The translations under genes were made by a program, and so were the position numbers. Below are positions 36,366 through 50,095 of a stretch of DNA of 64,000 bases, one piece after another. How positions within the stretch are numbered: the stretch's first letter is position 1; every line of letters starts with the position of its first letter. The notes under the pieces are model-generated. The model worked only from the letters and a program-made list of their open reading frames with translations, searched no databases and was not told where the DNA came from. Source of the stretch: Anseranas semipalmata (lineage: Eukaryota > Chordata > Aves > Anseriformes > Anseranatidae); assembly GCA_013399115.1 (NCBI GenBank), contig VXAA01001414.1, positions 38,241 through 102,240 on the forward strand, in the 5' to 3' direction.

Positions 36366-38443
36366 AGAATAGAGAGGGACTGAAGCTGTGGCTTGCCCAG
36401 GGTCACCAAAAGGGACTTGAGGGACTTCTAGTAAAGCCTGCTTTTCCTTGGGGAAGATTCTTGCACAGAGCTCTGCATATACAAAAGCAACACAAGGAGT
36501 CACCTGCATTCCTCATACATCTTTACCTTTAAGTAGTTAATATTAAAGCCTTACTCCTCTGCATATATAACCTGTTGGATGTACTGTGCTTATTTTCATT
36601 ATATCACCTAATGTAATAAAATGCCACTGATACCACCAGACACAGAGAACAGCCCACTAGATCAGCAATATGAAAACTTGGCGTCCCACAAAGACAGCCC
36701 ATGCAATAAGGAGAGGACAGTCTGCTGCACCCACCTGCTGCCCACTTCCTCCCCATCACAGGCTGTTTTGAGTGCTTTTAACTTAAAGCACATCTTCCTG
36801 CCACATGTTAGGAATTTCAGTCCTCACCCAATGGCTGCCCCATCAGCAGAATCACTGAAGGGTCAGGTGTGGTGAAGTGCAATGCAGACCCACTTCACCT
36901 GGAAGACACAGCAAACTCCAACATGTAATGGCTCTGAGGCTTGATTCCCCTTTCTTTCCAATAACATCATCATTTAAACCAAGTAATAAACTACTAAGTA
37001 GTAAATGGATCAAAGTTTAGTCTTCTTGCAGTTATCACAGGCCACTCTTCTTTTGGTTTCAAAAGAACTTCTAAGGCCAACCACCAAGTCATATTAGTTA
37101 ATGGGTTCATCAAGCCCCCAGTCCTCACAAAGCACCTGGTTTGCAGGGGGGCTTGAAAACCTTCTGCAAAGAAAATACACAAGGAGACCCTTCAAAGTAG
37201 TAGTAGGAACTCTTAACATGTAGAAACAACTCAGGAAAAAAAAAATAAACTATTTAGCTGGAAAAGAAGCTTCTGGACATCAAACCTCTGTACAAGCCTG
37301 CTGTAAGCCTCCTGGAGACCTGGGTGTGGCTTCCCCCTCTATTCAAAGTCCCAGCTACTCAAGAAGTGTATTTAAGGAGAGAGGCAGCAATGTGGCTAGA
37401 GGAGGTGTTTCTGGTAAATTGGGAAAGTACTGTTTAGGCAGTGTAAGAGGGTGGACTATAAATACTTACTGTCTGTAGGCTCTGCTGAGAGAGAACCTTC
37501 TGCACTACTGTGCTGAATGTTCTTTATAAATATATATATATAGATGTATAGTAATTGATATATAGGTTTATGCTGTCTTATTCTAGCTTGATTTATTGAT
37601 ATTTATAAATGAAAATAAAAGTTAAGCTTTTTTTCCACATCAAATATTTGAGCTCTGATCTGAAAGAGATTTATGGTAGCAGCCCAAACTGAGGGAGTGT
37701 GCTTCTCACACAGCAACCACTTTGGCTAAACTGTGAGACTTTGGGGCTAGATGTGGTCAGATGTATAGTGTTTCCAAAGTTACAGTATAAGGGGATCATC
37801 CGGCTCTGTGAAACTTGTAGACATTTCTTCATTTAGCTAGTCATAGTAAACAATTAAATAGTGCATGTTCTTTTGGACAGTTTAAAAATGTTAGCATTTT
37901 AGACACGAATTTTCATTTCTCACTGCACTTCCTTGATCCCACTGAACTGGAAAGTGCTGCTACATCACAAGTATAAGCTTTTCTTGCTACTTCCACCCCA
38001 GGAGGAAGCAAAAAAAAAAAGGTAATGAATCTCAGGGAAAAGGATCGTTTCTCACCTACTTTCTCAGGCCAGTAGGTCCCAGAAGACTTAGTTAAAGCTC
38101 TGAATTCAGAACTTTTGAAAATACTCCTATGATGCTACAAGCAATTGTGGCATCTGAAAGCAGATTACATTTCTTTACAATGGTCTTATTTTTGTGTGTG
38201 TGATTGAAAGTAGGGCTTTCTCATCTGCTCCTTTCACCTGGCACTACTTAACCCTCTTCTGGCAATCCTCTCCCAGCCTTAAAAAAGGGTTTGAGTAACA
38301 ATGTTAATCCACTGCCAAATGTGCCAGCAGGGGTTAAAGTATGGCACTCACTAGATGCCATGAATATTTGTAATTGTAACCAACTGTGGCTTGTGTTTTC
38401 TGCTTTTGCTTCCATCACATTTATAGGTGATATACCTTTTTAT

Positions 38444-38488
38444 CCCCCCCCCCTTCTTTTTTTTTTNNNNNNNNNNNNNNNNTTTTTT
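38444..38488. repeat. C10/T-rich tract with 16-N gap
   Basis: Ten C, then CTT-rich and T10 up to 38466, 16 N (38467-38482), then six more T. The gap sits inside a homopolymer, a typical sequencing failure point. Confidence 0.95.
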
Positions 38489-39622
38489 CATCGTGGGAGT
38501 AAATACAGGAACTCTGAACTATTAACAATAGAGTGCTTGCTGCTGTTCATGAAATATTAGCTGACCTACTTCATCACAGTTTCAATTAGGTATTATTCCT
38601 ATGGTGATTTTGCCCCTGTGGATATTATATAGTTGGCACTGATATAAGTGTTTCCAAGGGAGGTTGATTCACCAGGAAAGAGGTTGTTTTGAAATACATC
38701 ATTCAAAACTAAGGAACACCACAGCACACTGTAGTGATACCTGGTCCCCATGAGCCTCCCTGCTCCCATACTGGGACCTAGCAGTGCCAAAAGGGAGACA
38801 CAACCCATCCATCCATCTGGGATCAATCCTGAATCCCCCTAAATACTGTCTAGCCCCAGAAACTCCCCGCTGTACTGAAAACGCTGAAAGCCTGGGACTG
38901 TGCCCAGGGATTTGCCACCTGCAAACTCAGGTGTAGCAGCATATTAATGACCTACAAGACTCCTGCAAGTCATTTTAACTGCTATCAAAGCTGTTGTTTA
39001 ATTTCCCAAAATAGGTCTTGCTGCTTCATGCCTCAATAACTGAAATCATTCCAAATGAATTAGATTTAGTTTAAAAGAAGTCTTCTGAGAAGCAGTGAGG
39101 TGCAGATCTTCGATTATCTTCTTCTTATATCCATTAGTCGAACCATGATAGCAGAGCTATTTTGTTGTTTCATTATGGTACTTCAGCTGTATGTTGCTAA
39201 CTGTAAAAATGTATTCCCTAGGAATTTTTACACATTTCTTTTTTTTTTCTTCTTTTTGGCAAGATGAATAACTCTGTATGCAACATTTCAGTGCTCTATG
39301 TCCAAAAATAAGCAGCAATATATTGAGCAAGAATATGATTCCATGACACATTAAGCAGATAAAGTTGTAAACACATCAAAGTAATTTCAGAAGCAATTAA
39401 GGATGAAACAGAAATCGGAAATCGGGGGAGCCTGTTCACCTATTGAAGTGTCCCAGCAGAGAAAAAAACCCTTAACGGCCACTTTCCTCTAATTATACCT
39501 AATGCTACTGTATAGGATGCAAAGAAACTGATACCTATGGCTGCCTCGGTAGGCATTTGGAAACAAAAGAAAAAGTTAAAAGCTTCCATAGCGGTGAGGT
39601 TTTGAACCTCATGCAAGTGTGA

Positions 39623-39644
39623 TTTTATTATTATTATTATTTTT
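39623..39644. repeat. (TTA)n microsatellite
   Basis: About five TTA units followed by T and C runs. Confidence 0.88.
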
Positions 39645-39689
39645 CCCCTCAAAGGGACAGGTTTTAGGAGTGTTTTCCTTATAGCTGTG

Positions 39690-39990
39690 CCTTAGGCTGA
39701 TTTCCGATTTTTGGAAATTCTCACATATTTTCACTGACCAGGAGTCATTTTCCCTCTGTTTATGAGTTTTAGAGTGATTAAAATCCCCTAAATCTGCTTT
39801 CCCTATTATGAATGAAAGTCAAAGTGGCCACAGCCAAATCCAATTAAACTGATGTCACAGTCTGACCTTTCATCTTTAAAAGCAAGTCATTTTTCATTAA
39901 AGCAATTCAGAATCCTTGAAATGAAAGGTGAGTGGCTGAAACTCTAATGCTTTGAAATTCAGGCGCAGATGAAATGAAACACCTTCAAGT
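39690..39990. promoter_or_regulatory. Possible conserved non-coding element
   Basis: About 300 bp free of simple repeats, rich in homeodomain-like TAAT/ATTA cores (for example agtgattaaaatcccc, ccaattaaactgatgtcac, tttcattaaagcaattc) beside a TGATGTCA-type CRE/AP-1-like site. This composition resembles vertebrate developmental enhancers. It is only a visual judgement; there is no comparative evidence in the window. Confidence 0.2.
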
Positions 39991-40961
39991 CCAGCTAGGA
40001 AGCCTCATACCCAGTGTGCTTCTCCACTTGTTGCAAAAGGGGATATATCAATATTTGGTAGAATTTTCCTTCTACCTTTTAGACAAGATGTGAAGCAACA
40101 GAAAATGATGGTCTGGGGAAATAATGTATAATCTGTGAATTATCTGTTATAAATGAGCAGACAACATATTTTGACTGAGTAGCTGGATGACTACACACAG
40201 TCCTGGGCAATATGAAGGAATTTATTCAGCCACCCCTTTGTATGGTTTTGCAAACTCCTCAGCTGTCTAAAGGGAAAGCTTTCCACCACATCATCACCAC
40301 AGATTGCATGTGTGGTACCTCAAATATGTACAACTCTCTGCCCTGCTCTGCCCATCTCACCTCTCTTGCCAACCAGCACATCTTTCTCTCTCACCTCCCT
40401 ATCGCATGCTTGCTTCAAGCAAAGTTAGGCTGCCTCTGTATTTGATTACTTGGACAAAACTGTAGCTCAGATCCCAATAGGAGAATTGTCGTGCTTCTTG
40501 CACAGTAGCATGGTCTTGATAGGAATGGCAGAAGTAAAGGAAAGTGAGACTGCAATGTTACACAAAGCATATTTGCATCCAGGTCAGGACAGTTCTCAGG
40601 AGGTTCACGCACACCACAATTCATTCTGCCATGGGCAGCTCTCACAGCCTGACCTCTGCAACAACCTGGGAAGGGGAAGCCATCAGAGGAAAAGTTCAGC
40701 TTGTTGTCTGTGCCATCTGGGTATAGCAGGTATGGACAGACCACTCATAACACAGCGCACACTGCCAGCAGGTCAGGTATTAATCTCACTGTTCAAGTGC
40801 AGTGTTATCTATAAGGAAATGGAAAAAATGACAGTTGAACCACAGCTCTGGGAAAGAGTGACAGAGGACTCCTAACTACTGCATAAGCTGGACAGCTGTA
40901 ATAATGAGTTACCCTAGTTTGGGACACACCTGTAATACTTTAGTTCACTCATTAGGCTTTG

Positions 40962-40978
40962 TTTTTTTTTTTTTTTTT
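40962..40978. repeat. Poly(T) tract, 17 bases
   Basis: Uninterrupted T run. Confidence 0.93.
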
Positions 40979-42603
40979 CACAGCAAGCTTGTGACTGCTC
41001 TGCTTGTGCTATGACAGCTCATAAAGGTTGTGTGACTTAATGAAGCAGTCTTTCTCCCATCATCTATAAACATCCCATTAAACCACAACAGGCTTCATTA
41101 AGATGAGATAAAATGAGTAAGTTTTCAAGGCTTTGCAGGAGGATTTAGTCGCAAAACTTCAAAATGATTTTTATGGGACTCGCGTGACAGGAATCTTACA
41201 TGAAACATAGCACTGTAACACCCTTCTTACCCAACAGCAGTCCTCAGCTTTCCTTCCCTTGCCTGGAAGGGGGTGTTGGGCAGTGTTATTTTGTCATGAT
41301 CCAGGAGACCTAAGGGGCCATACCTGAAAGATGAAATGGGGCTCCTCTGAAATTAGTGGAAACTCACCACTTTATCAGAGTTCACTGAAGGTTTCTGGGT
41401 TGAGCCCAAACACACAGATGTGGAATAGAAGTGCTTCTAAAACCTTTTGTAGGGCAGGATGCTCCACCTGGGCTATGGATCCACTTTAGAGGCATCAAAG
41501 GTGTTGCCAGCTCTGCCATTACTTCTCCCCATTCCTATTTAACTTTTGCAGGGCCATGGGACTGACCTCTGGAACAACACAGACAAGTCTGTGGGCAAAG
41601 GAAATACAGGAATGGAGGCACGATTTTAAGTGAACAAAACAAGGTGTTTATTTTGTATTTGTACAGGCTATGACTTGAACAAAGGCCCACAAACTGTGTT
41701 CTGTATATGTATAAAAAGAAAGCTTTACAGTGAACCTTAGTTCTGTCTGAAGGATATGAAATTTTCTGTCATAAACATTGCAGTGAAAGTACACACATTC
41801 AGGAAAAGCTCCTTTTTTCACTATGTTGTTCTTCACTTCTTTTTTGAAGTACTAATTGGACACAGCAAGAGGTGAAATACTGACTTGAGGAAAATTATAT
41901 CAATGAACATTTTGCCTTGTTAAATCACAAGACCATGTTTAAGCCTAACCGATACAATGTTTGAACAGGTGAGGTAGACCTCACAAAACTAAAGGTGGTA
42001 CAGTTTGGTTTTGTTGTATTAGGTTGGCATAAGCCTACTGCACATGCAGATAGTCTAAGCATCAAGTTACGCAGCAGTCAAACCACAGCTCTCTGTAGAA
42101 AGGGAGGAATTTTATTTCTGTGACTCCTGATCATCTTGACATCTTAAACACAATGACAACAGTGTGTTTCTAATCTATTCATAACCCACCATGCCACAGC
42201 AGTCAGGCTTATACTGATGAAATGGAAATGATTAGGTGTAATAAATCTGAGTCACAATTATAGGAGCAGAAAAAAAGACATTTGAAACTCTGTATGTTTT
42301 CTGTTCTTTTTTTTTTTCTTTTCTCCCTATGATTTAAAAATAACCATATATAAATTCAATCATAGCTTGCTGTTCCTGAACTATAAACTAAGAGCCATAT
42401 CTTGGAGGAAATGGAGGAGAAAGAGAGTGGAGGTTCCCAAAGAAATGTCACCCACTAAAGACACCAGAACATTTATTGTAAATGTTACGGTTAGGTCATT
42501 AATCCATGTGCAGGGCAATAACAGACCCCTCCGTGGTTACTCCTGTTCTAATGGCTCACGAAAATCATGTGTTTTGTCTGTGTGGTGGGTTATCCTTTTT
42601 GAC

Positions 42604-42758
42604 TGAACATGTAACAAAAAGCTCTCATGCACACCCTAATGCCAGCACCTACTCCTTCCCATACAATTAAATTAATCCTCACATTTCATTTTTATTGGTA
42701 TTTATGACCCCAGTGTTGCATGTGCTGGAATTCTGACCAACTTGAACATGTAACAAAA
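42604..42758. repeat. Direct repeat of a 16-mer, 139 bp apart
   Basis: tgaacatgtaacaaaa occurs at 42604-42619 and 42743-42758. Similarity extends loosely downstream in both copies to a TCATGCA about 8 bases on, which suggests two diverged copies of a ~30-bp unit. Confidence 0.75.
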
Positions 42759-43582
42759 GACAGTCATGCAACACTTTGGATAGGCTTCAAAAGAAATATT
42801 CATGAAAACGTGTCTTCAGAGAGTCAGCAGCAAGCTACTGAAAGCATAATATGCTTGTAAAGTTGGACTAAGCATTGGGCAAAATCTGAGTCTAAACAGA
42901 AATACTTCTATGTGGTCAGAAAAAAATGTGCTTGTAATGAGGGAAAGGCAACTATGTTTTGCTTTTGTGGAAATATGTTTAGTGAATCATGTAAGTGGGC
43001 AGTTGATTTCATTTCTATGGTTGTAGTGTCTGGATTTATAAATGTCTAGGTAACATTCAAAGAAGTCTGTTACAAATTGCCTCATTTCTGTTTATATTCT
43101 AAATTGATATATTAACTTTCAAGCTACAAACAAATAACCAAAGATGACAGTCAAGAAACAGAATTTGGGCTGCTGTTGTATGGGGTGGGTAGCATATGCA
43201 GCTGCATATATTCATATAGTGGAACTGTCTACGTGAGGATAATAGTATGAGGAGAGATACTCATGTGCATTAATGTTTCAGGAGAAAGCTCTTGGGGCGT
43301 ATTACACATTTTACTTTATGAAACATAGGATTATTTTACCTTCCATCCTATCCAAAGTACACTGAAATCAATGTATGCCTTCCTTTGAATGCACCAAGGT
43401 TTGAATCAAACTCACAGCTGTAATTATGGAGGACAAAGAGTGATCATAATGATTTGCGATCACTTTGGTGATTATAAACGGAAATGTTGATTTACCATGT
43501 TCATAGCCCATTTCCTTTTACTTGTGTGAATTGGAACTGATTCATGCACATCAGTAGAAAATGAATTTGATGCTGTTTTTTG

Positions 43583-43626
43583 GTTTTTTTTTTTTTTTGT
43601 TGTTGTTGTTGTTTGTTTGTTTGTTT
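43583..43626. repeat. T-run with (GTT)n(GTTT)n microsatellite
   Basis: T run of about 15, then five GTT units and three GTTT units. Confidence 0.92.
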
Positions 43627-45090
43627 CCCAGTAAATTTGTCCAGAGCAGGCAGCTATTTCCTTACCAGAGGCCACCAGCACCTGCCATTAGCATTTGTGC
43701 GAGGTCACACTAACTAAACTGCCAGTGATGCCTTTTTTATGACTGCCACTAACAGTTGCCTAGAACTTGAGGGCATGCGTTGGTGGGAAATCCCATGATG
43801 TTGCAACATATGCTACCTGGCACCATGCAGAGCACTGAGTGAGAAGAAGGATGGACATATTCACAATCTTGCCAGCTGGTCAAGCTTACATATAGCTATA
43901 ACTTGAAATGATGCTAACCACCACAGGTTTGACTATGCTGAGTGCTCTGCCAAGTTTATTGTAGTTCTGGTTAATAGTTTTGATTACATTTTCAAACACA
44001 GGCAGTCCCTAAAGTTCCCTTTTGTCTGGTTTCCTACCACCATCTTTTTAGTGCTGCTCCTAACATGTGCTCCTAGCTAATAGGACAATTACAGATATGC
44101 TGAACGTTAATTAGCCCAACACAAGGACAGGTTTTCTGGCAAGTTTCCCAGGTCCTTGACTGACATCTTGGCATTGGTTCATCACAAGTGCTTCATAGGT
44201 CTGTGAATATGCATACATATTAGAAGCAGGGCAGGGGCGGGAGAGGAGGGGTATGTTCCCCTAGTTGCACTATGAGGAACAGCAACAGATGACCAAAAAC
44301 TAGGTATCACACCTTTGCTATTCTATATATGCGATTTACTTAAGAATTAGGATTTTACAAGCATCCACAGGACACAGAATGAGTGGCCACCAGTTAGGCT
44401 GTGGGGAACACAGTGAATGTCCCAGAGACTCATGATTCCTTGCAACATTTCTTAAATAATTCTAAGTAATGACCATATCTATACAAATACAAATTCAGAA
44501 CCATTAAAAAACAAAATGAGAAATGGAACAGTATTCTGCCATGAAAAAGTATGATACACATCTCTGTGTGTTGATATGCAACCATTTCTATTCTCTTCAT
44601 GCTCATTTTCTAATATGATCTATCCACAGCTGTTTAAATCCAATGAATAGCTTTAGAAGATGTAGCTTGTTTTTTGCTTTTCTGATAGTTTTAATTTGTT
44701 TACATATACATCCTTTCATCTATCTGAGAGAACAGACCAGGCCTCTTGTTTATTTATTCATAAATAATACAGATTAGAGACTTTGTTTTCAGAAAGCTCT
44801 TTGATGGTATCTGGCTATTCCAATGGATTAAATGTCAGCTTCTGTTCTCATTATAGGTGAAAGAAAGACTTGTACTAGTTTTAGTGCCTGAAGCTCTAAA
44901 GCTCTTCAGAGTTTCTTCATAGCATTATAAAATATCTGGTAGCAACTAATGTGAAAAAGATAATCTCAGGAAATAGAAAGACCTGGCTTCTCTAAGGTCC
45001 TTCTCTTAATAGAACAAGCTGACAAAACAAGGAAAATATTGGACAGGACACCTGGTGTCAGAGAAGTTACTGACAACATGATAGAGTTGG

Positions 45091-45110
45091 TTTTTATTTT
45101 ATTTTATTTA
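45091..45110. repeat. (TTTTA)n microsatellite
   Basis: Three to four TTTTA-type units. Confidence 0.85.
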
Positions 45111-48100
45111 AGAGTTGATAAGAAAAAATACCAGCATTCCCAGCAAACCCATTTTCAGCTATTGTACTCTAGGACTTTAATGTGCTTTCTCTATAAGTAC
45201 CACAAAAAAAAAAGGACTAGAGAAACTTTGTAAACCACACACTGAACAGCCAGAAGCATCATACTGTTTCAAATACTGACAGCTGTTACACTGGGATTAG
45301 ATAAGGCTTATATACACTTATATAATAAATTGGAGTTGAAAGACCAATCTAGGGTGCAACATTTCAAGAAAGATAACAAACGAATGAATTTGGAGGCAAG
45401 CAACAAATTTGAATAGAATTGTAAAGAAAGGAAGATTGCAAATAAAATGTATGGAATTTGATATGTGAAGCCTAGAAAAGAGAACATAAACTTGAAATTC
45501 ATATGTTGCTGGTAAGAGAGAAAGAATATTGTGTTTCCTATCTCATGGTGGGCTGGATTGCAGCAAGGAGGGATCTTTCTGGATGTGAAGATAGTGAAGC
45601 ACTTGAGTAACTAGCCTGGCAGACTGCAATGAGATACTTAAAAACAGATGAACCAAACGTCTGTTGGGAATGGCTTTGGACAGTCATTCCTTTGTTGAGA
45701 AGAATGCCTCTTCCAGCCTTATGCAAAGATTTTATGGTGTATATCCATTTAGGAGGAGTGAGTTTCTTTTCCTATATGCAAGTAATAAGACTCAAGACTG
45801 AATTCCGAGACCTACTACGAGTTCTGTTCATTCCCTTTACCCAGACTGGGGTCTGTATTAGGAATAAATATCTGAATAAACCCAACCCTTGTTAGACTCA
45901 GTTATGATGACAAGTGTCCCTCCAAGTCCAAAAGTCTTTGGAGTGGTGCTCCAGTGAGGCTAATTATAAAAATAAAGGTGAACATATTCGCTGGGCAGTA
46001 CCTTCCTTTGCAGTTCATATCTGTTCCTGTTTTCCAGTGTGTGGATTTGAAGGAAATGAGTAACAATTTCAAAGCTGTTTCTCCATCATTTTCCCACATG
46101 TTTAAAACCCTTCTAATTCCACATGTTCATTTCCCCCAGCACCAGCCTGTGGAGTTTGTCATTTTCCAAGATCACCAGGTCATTATACTAGCTAAGCCAG
46201 AAGTGTCTCCAGGTTCAGTTTATTCAAAATTCTGTTGCAACTTCATCTCCCAAAGATGCATGTTCCTGGCTTTTGAAGACTGAATGTCTATAGGAGAATA
46301 AAACAAAACCTGCATAATGTGATGACAATGGATGGGGAAATCACTGAACTCCACAGACTTGACTTTTTCTGCAGTGCTCACTCTGTAATCTGTTTTGTGA
46401 TGGTTGGTACTGTTGGTGCCAACAGTTAATATTATTACCAAACCCTAATGTTCCATGACTTACTTTTCCAAAGGAATTATGCAGACCAGAGAAGAGTTGC
46501 CCATCCACCTGCACTGGTCTGTGAACCATAGTTGGAGAATTGCAACACTGAAAAGCCAGACATCTTGTAAGAACAAAAATAATGACTTTTCCATGTGAAT
46601 TTAATCCCCCTCCCCTCAACTATACTTTGTAGTTTAGCATAATCTATAAACCTTTTGACCACATTTTGAAAGTAAGCTATGGTCCTGCCCTGGCCAAGTA
46701 TTTATATAGGACTCATGGAAACAATTAAGCATGAATTGAGCTCTTTGCACTGAGACTACTTTGCTCTTAGTTTGAATATATTTACCATTGTGGCCTAGAG
46801 ACATTAGCTGGTGTTTGCCCACTCCATTTTAGGAGATAGTAAGACGTGTTGTGTTGATGCAGGTCATTTTAGTGTGCATGAACTAATCCTCTTACCTCCA
46901 CTGATATGTACACCTTAAAGTCTGGTCCTAAGCTTATTTGAATTTGCAATAACACCTTTGCTGCTACAGCATCATGGCAGTACCCTAATTTCTATTGTAT
47001 TAAATTATTTATCTGTAAAGGGTGACAACCCCATTATTAGCAAAAATATCAGGCAAAACTGAATTTCTTTCAAGCTTTTCTCAGAGCTCAAAATTTAGAA
47101 TTGCTGATCTGTAGGTTAAATCCCACAGGTAACGAATACTCCATTTCTAGTCAAAAAAATCACAGAAGATTCTAAGGTTAGGATGAGTTTTTTTTTTTTT
47201 TTTCTAGTCTCCAGTAAAAACTACCTTCATACTTGAAGCTGAACATCTGCCTGAGCTCTCTGTTGGATCAAAACCAAAATGCCTAGCACTTCACCAGGCA
47301 GTGCTCCGACAGTCTCAAGGCCAATGATTTTTACAGCAGAAAGCCAAGTTATCAGAGGATTAAACAATAGAGAAATAATGTTAAAAATATAAACTTACTG
47401 CCTTGCTTCCCCAAGGGGATGACAACGTATACCCTTATCACAAATTAAAAAAAAAGAAAAGGTGTAATGGTAATGACTGTGAAAGTCAGGCATGCTAGGC
47501 ACAGAATTTAGCATGTCTCTACTTCATCACAGGCTGCATTCATTTACAAAGAAGACCTTAGCATCAAGAACAAAAGAAAGAAAATTTCTTTGAATGCTCT
47601 GAGTGTGCTGACTGCCTAATGCTTTGAGTGCCACTTCACAAGCTAAGCTGACAGGAAATAATATAATTTGCCAATAACGACCTTCAGGTCGGACACTTCC
47701 TGGCAGTTAACCCAGTCTTTAACCCAATGGTTCCACTGCTCCTGGAAAGTGCCCGATCTTGAGGCTTTCATAGCTATGACAACTGTGGGAGTGCTCAAAA
47801 CAAATAAATTAACATTTTTATGTGTTGGAAAGTTTAAAACTGAACCGCGCATTGCCATGGAGACAGTGTGCTATTTAGAGCACAGAGTAGTGAGAATGCA
47901 GCTTAACATCCAAAAGGAAAGAAGGCTTCACTCTTTACATTTTCTTAGGTTTATAATCATTGTACTTTGCACGTAGGAAGTACAGATATAATGTTAATTG
48001 ATTCCCTGAAGTTATTTGTACATTCTGGAGACAAATCAGGAATATCATATTGGAACTGTCTCTCTCTACTCTGGTCTAGTCCAGTTCTTATAGCACAGCC

Positions 48101-49511
48101 TTTCTGTAATACCTTAGCATATTACTCAAGCCATCAGAACAGACAATATTAAACATTGCTTAAGCATCAGTCAAAACATATTACAATACACTGCCTTGAG
48201 CTTGCAGGCTCTATATAATGCATGGAGTGCCACAAATTACAGCTGTCAAAATCATGTTGGAATTCTTTTTTATTTTTTTAAATATATTTGGGAGGAATGG
48301 AAATGTTCCACAAGTTTCCTGGTAAACACAAGTGGAGTTACACTATTTGGATGGTCAGACAAATGCTTGGTATTTGTAAAAATAGCATGTGTCCCAAAGT
48401 ATTAACGCATCTTACCAAGAAATATTATTGATTGAAAAAGTCATCCTGACGCTTCTCATTTCTTATTGTCCTATTTTACATGTTTTTGGCATCTTGTCAA
48501 GGACTAGAAAACAACTTGAATGAGCTTTTATTGTAAATATTGATTCTAAAGCAAGCTGTTAGAGACTCAATATATAATAAATGTATGAGAAGAAAATAAA
48601 TACATGTGGGTTTAGCACCCAGTTATCACATACAGTTTGACCAGTGCTTCAGTTTTGTAATATTGGATATACCCTCTGTACCCTCTGATTGGCAAAGCTG
48701 TTTTTTTTTTTTTTTAAATAACTTTTTAAAATAAATGATGATTTGTGAGGTTGCTTACAAATGATTCACTGTAGTGTGAAACAGAGTGTGATTAACCTGT
48801 TGTCAGGACACCTCAGAGTGACATATGTTTTCCTTGAGGACACTTGTGGAAGAGTCATAATACAAAGTTATAGAGCAGTCTGTATGAATATCTGAAAATG
48901 GGTCTGAAAGGTGGAAGGGATCTAGGATCAGAATATTCTGATTAAGACACAAGTTGTAAAGGAAAGCATATGTAATGTCATGTGTAGGAACATATTGCAA
49001 ACAGCGTGATATAAGCTACAGCAATAGCAAATGAATCGGCATTGGATGCTTGGATTTCATTTCCTGATGTGTGAAAATTCTTGCAAGGCCTTCCTTGTTT
49101 TTTCTCTCCCTCCCCCCGAGCTGTGGAACAATAAGGTCTTATCCAATGATATATTACAACTGTCAAGTCTCAGGTGAAATTTGTCGTATTGGTGAGTGAG
49201 AAGTCACTACCTATTACTTAAGGTTATTCCCTCAAAAAATTCTAATGCTATAACACATGCACTGCAGTGCCTGGTATACATACAATGATTAATTTGCTCA
49301 GTTGTGCTATAAACCATTAAAAACAGCTACCCCAAACTAATATGACAAATCATTATAAACAACGAGTCAATTTGAGAAAATCAGAAATTGCTCTCAGAGT
49401 GCCTCCATGACCTTCTGTATTTGAGAGTGTTGGGCTGCATTCAAGTGCACCTCAGGCTAAGAGTGTCCTCTGACTGACGGGAAGATCTCTTTTCAGGAGG
49501 CACTGCCACTA

Positions 49512-49556
49512 CTACCAGTCACTACTACTACTACCAGTCACTACTGTGACTGGTAG
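49512..49556. repeat. 19-bp tandem duplication plus perfect 11-bp hairpin
   Basis: ctaccagtcac occurs at 49512-49522 and 49531-49541 (19-bp period, CTA-rich spacer). The second copy is followed by a TACT loop and the exact reverse complement gtgactggtag (49546-49556), giving an 11-bp stem. Confidence 0.92.
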
Positions 49557-50095
49557 CACGCAGGTATCCCAGGTTGGAGAGGGGACAAGACAAAGGTGGA
49601 GATGATCCATGGTCACTCCCTCATGAAGTGACTCCATCATATTCAAGGATCTGGCTTTGCACATTTAAGTGTATGTCTATGCAGCAGGTGAGTTAATCTG
49701 CTCTGTACTTCACGCCAAGATAAACCTTGTAGCCACAGTTAAGATGGCACCAACCTGAGATAATAAACTGTTCTCCTACATTAGCAGACCAACATAGGCT
49801 CCTGTTGGCTTGGAGCACAGGTAGAATGAGCTCATGTTTGCCAACGAAAGACCTCTTAAAAATATTTGATATTGGTATCCAAATACAGGCATCACCACAG
49901 TTAGAAATCCAAACTCTCTGTATTAGCAGTGCTGGCCAGCCCAGCATATGAAAAACCACTGCGTACATGTGAGATAAATGAGAAGCTCAAGCTGAGTGTA
50001 GTCCCAGAACAAGATATCTTGCTTGGGACTCTGCCAAGCTTTGTTTTATCAGCATCCAGAACTGTTGTTTTCTTTGTGGAATTGAAACAGAAGAG

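Larger units (their letters stand above)
36366..50095. other. Unassigned non-coding DNA, 13.7 kb
   Basis: The longest stretch without a recognised repeat family. Open frames (for example 40450-40875 plus, 141 codons; 45954-46283 plus, 109 codons) lack family motifs. Contains an N gap in a homopolymer (38467-38482), a possible conserved block at 39690-39990, a direct repeat near 42.6 kb, a hairpin at 49.5 kb and simple tracts, listed separately. Confidence 0.6.

Noticed and set aside
36366..36420. cttgcccagggtcacc as a third MIR fragment
   Set aside because: Only about 16 bases match the MIR style; too short to support beside a CR1 boundary.
40450..40875. 141-codon plus-strand frame
   Set aside because: No start context, splice logic or recognisable motif; overlaps open frames on the other strand; within chance expectation.
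43439..43464. 7-bp hairpin (agtgatc/gatcact) as a possible miRNA precursor
   Set aside because: Stem too short for a pre-miRNA and loop of 12 bases; common by chance.
49512..49556. CRISPR-like repeat
   Set aside because: Only two direct copies with a CTA-rich spacer, in vertebrate DNA; better explained by local duplication.
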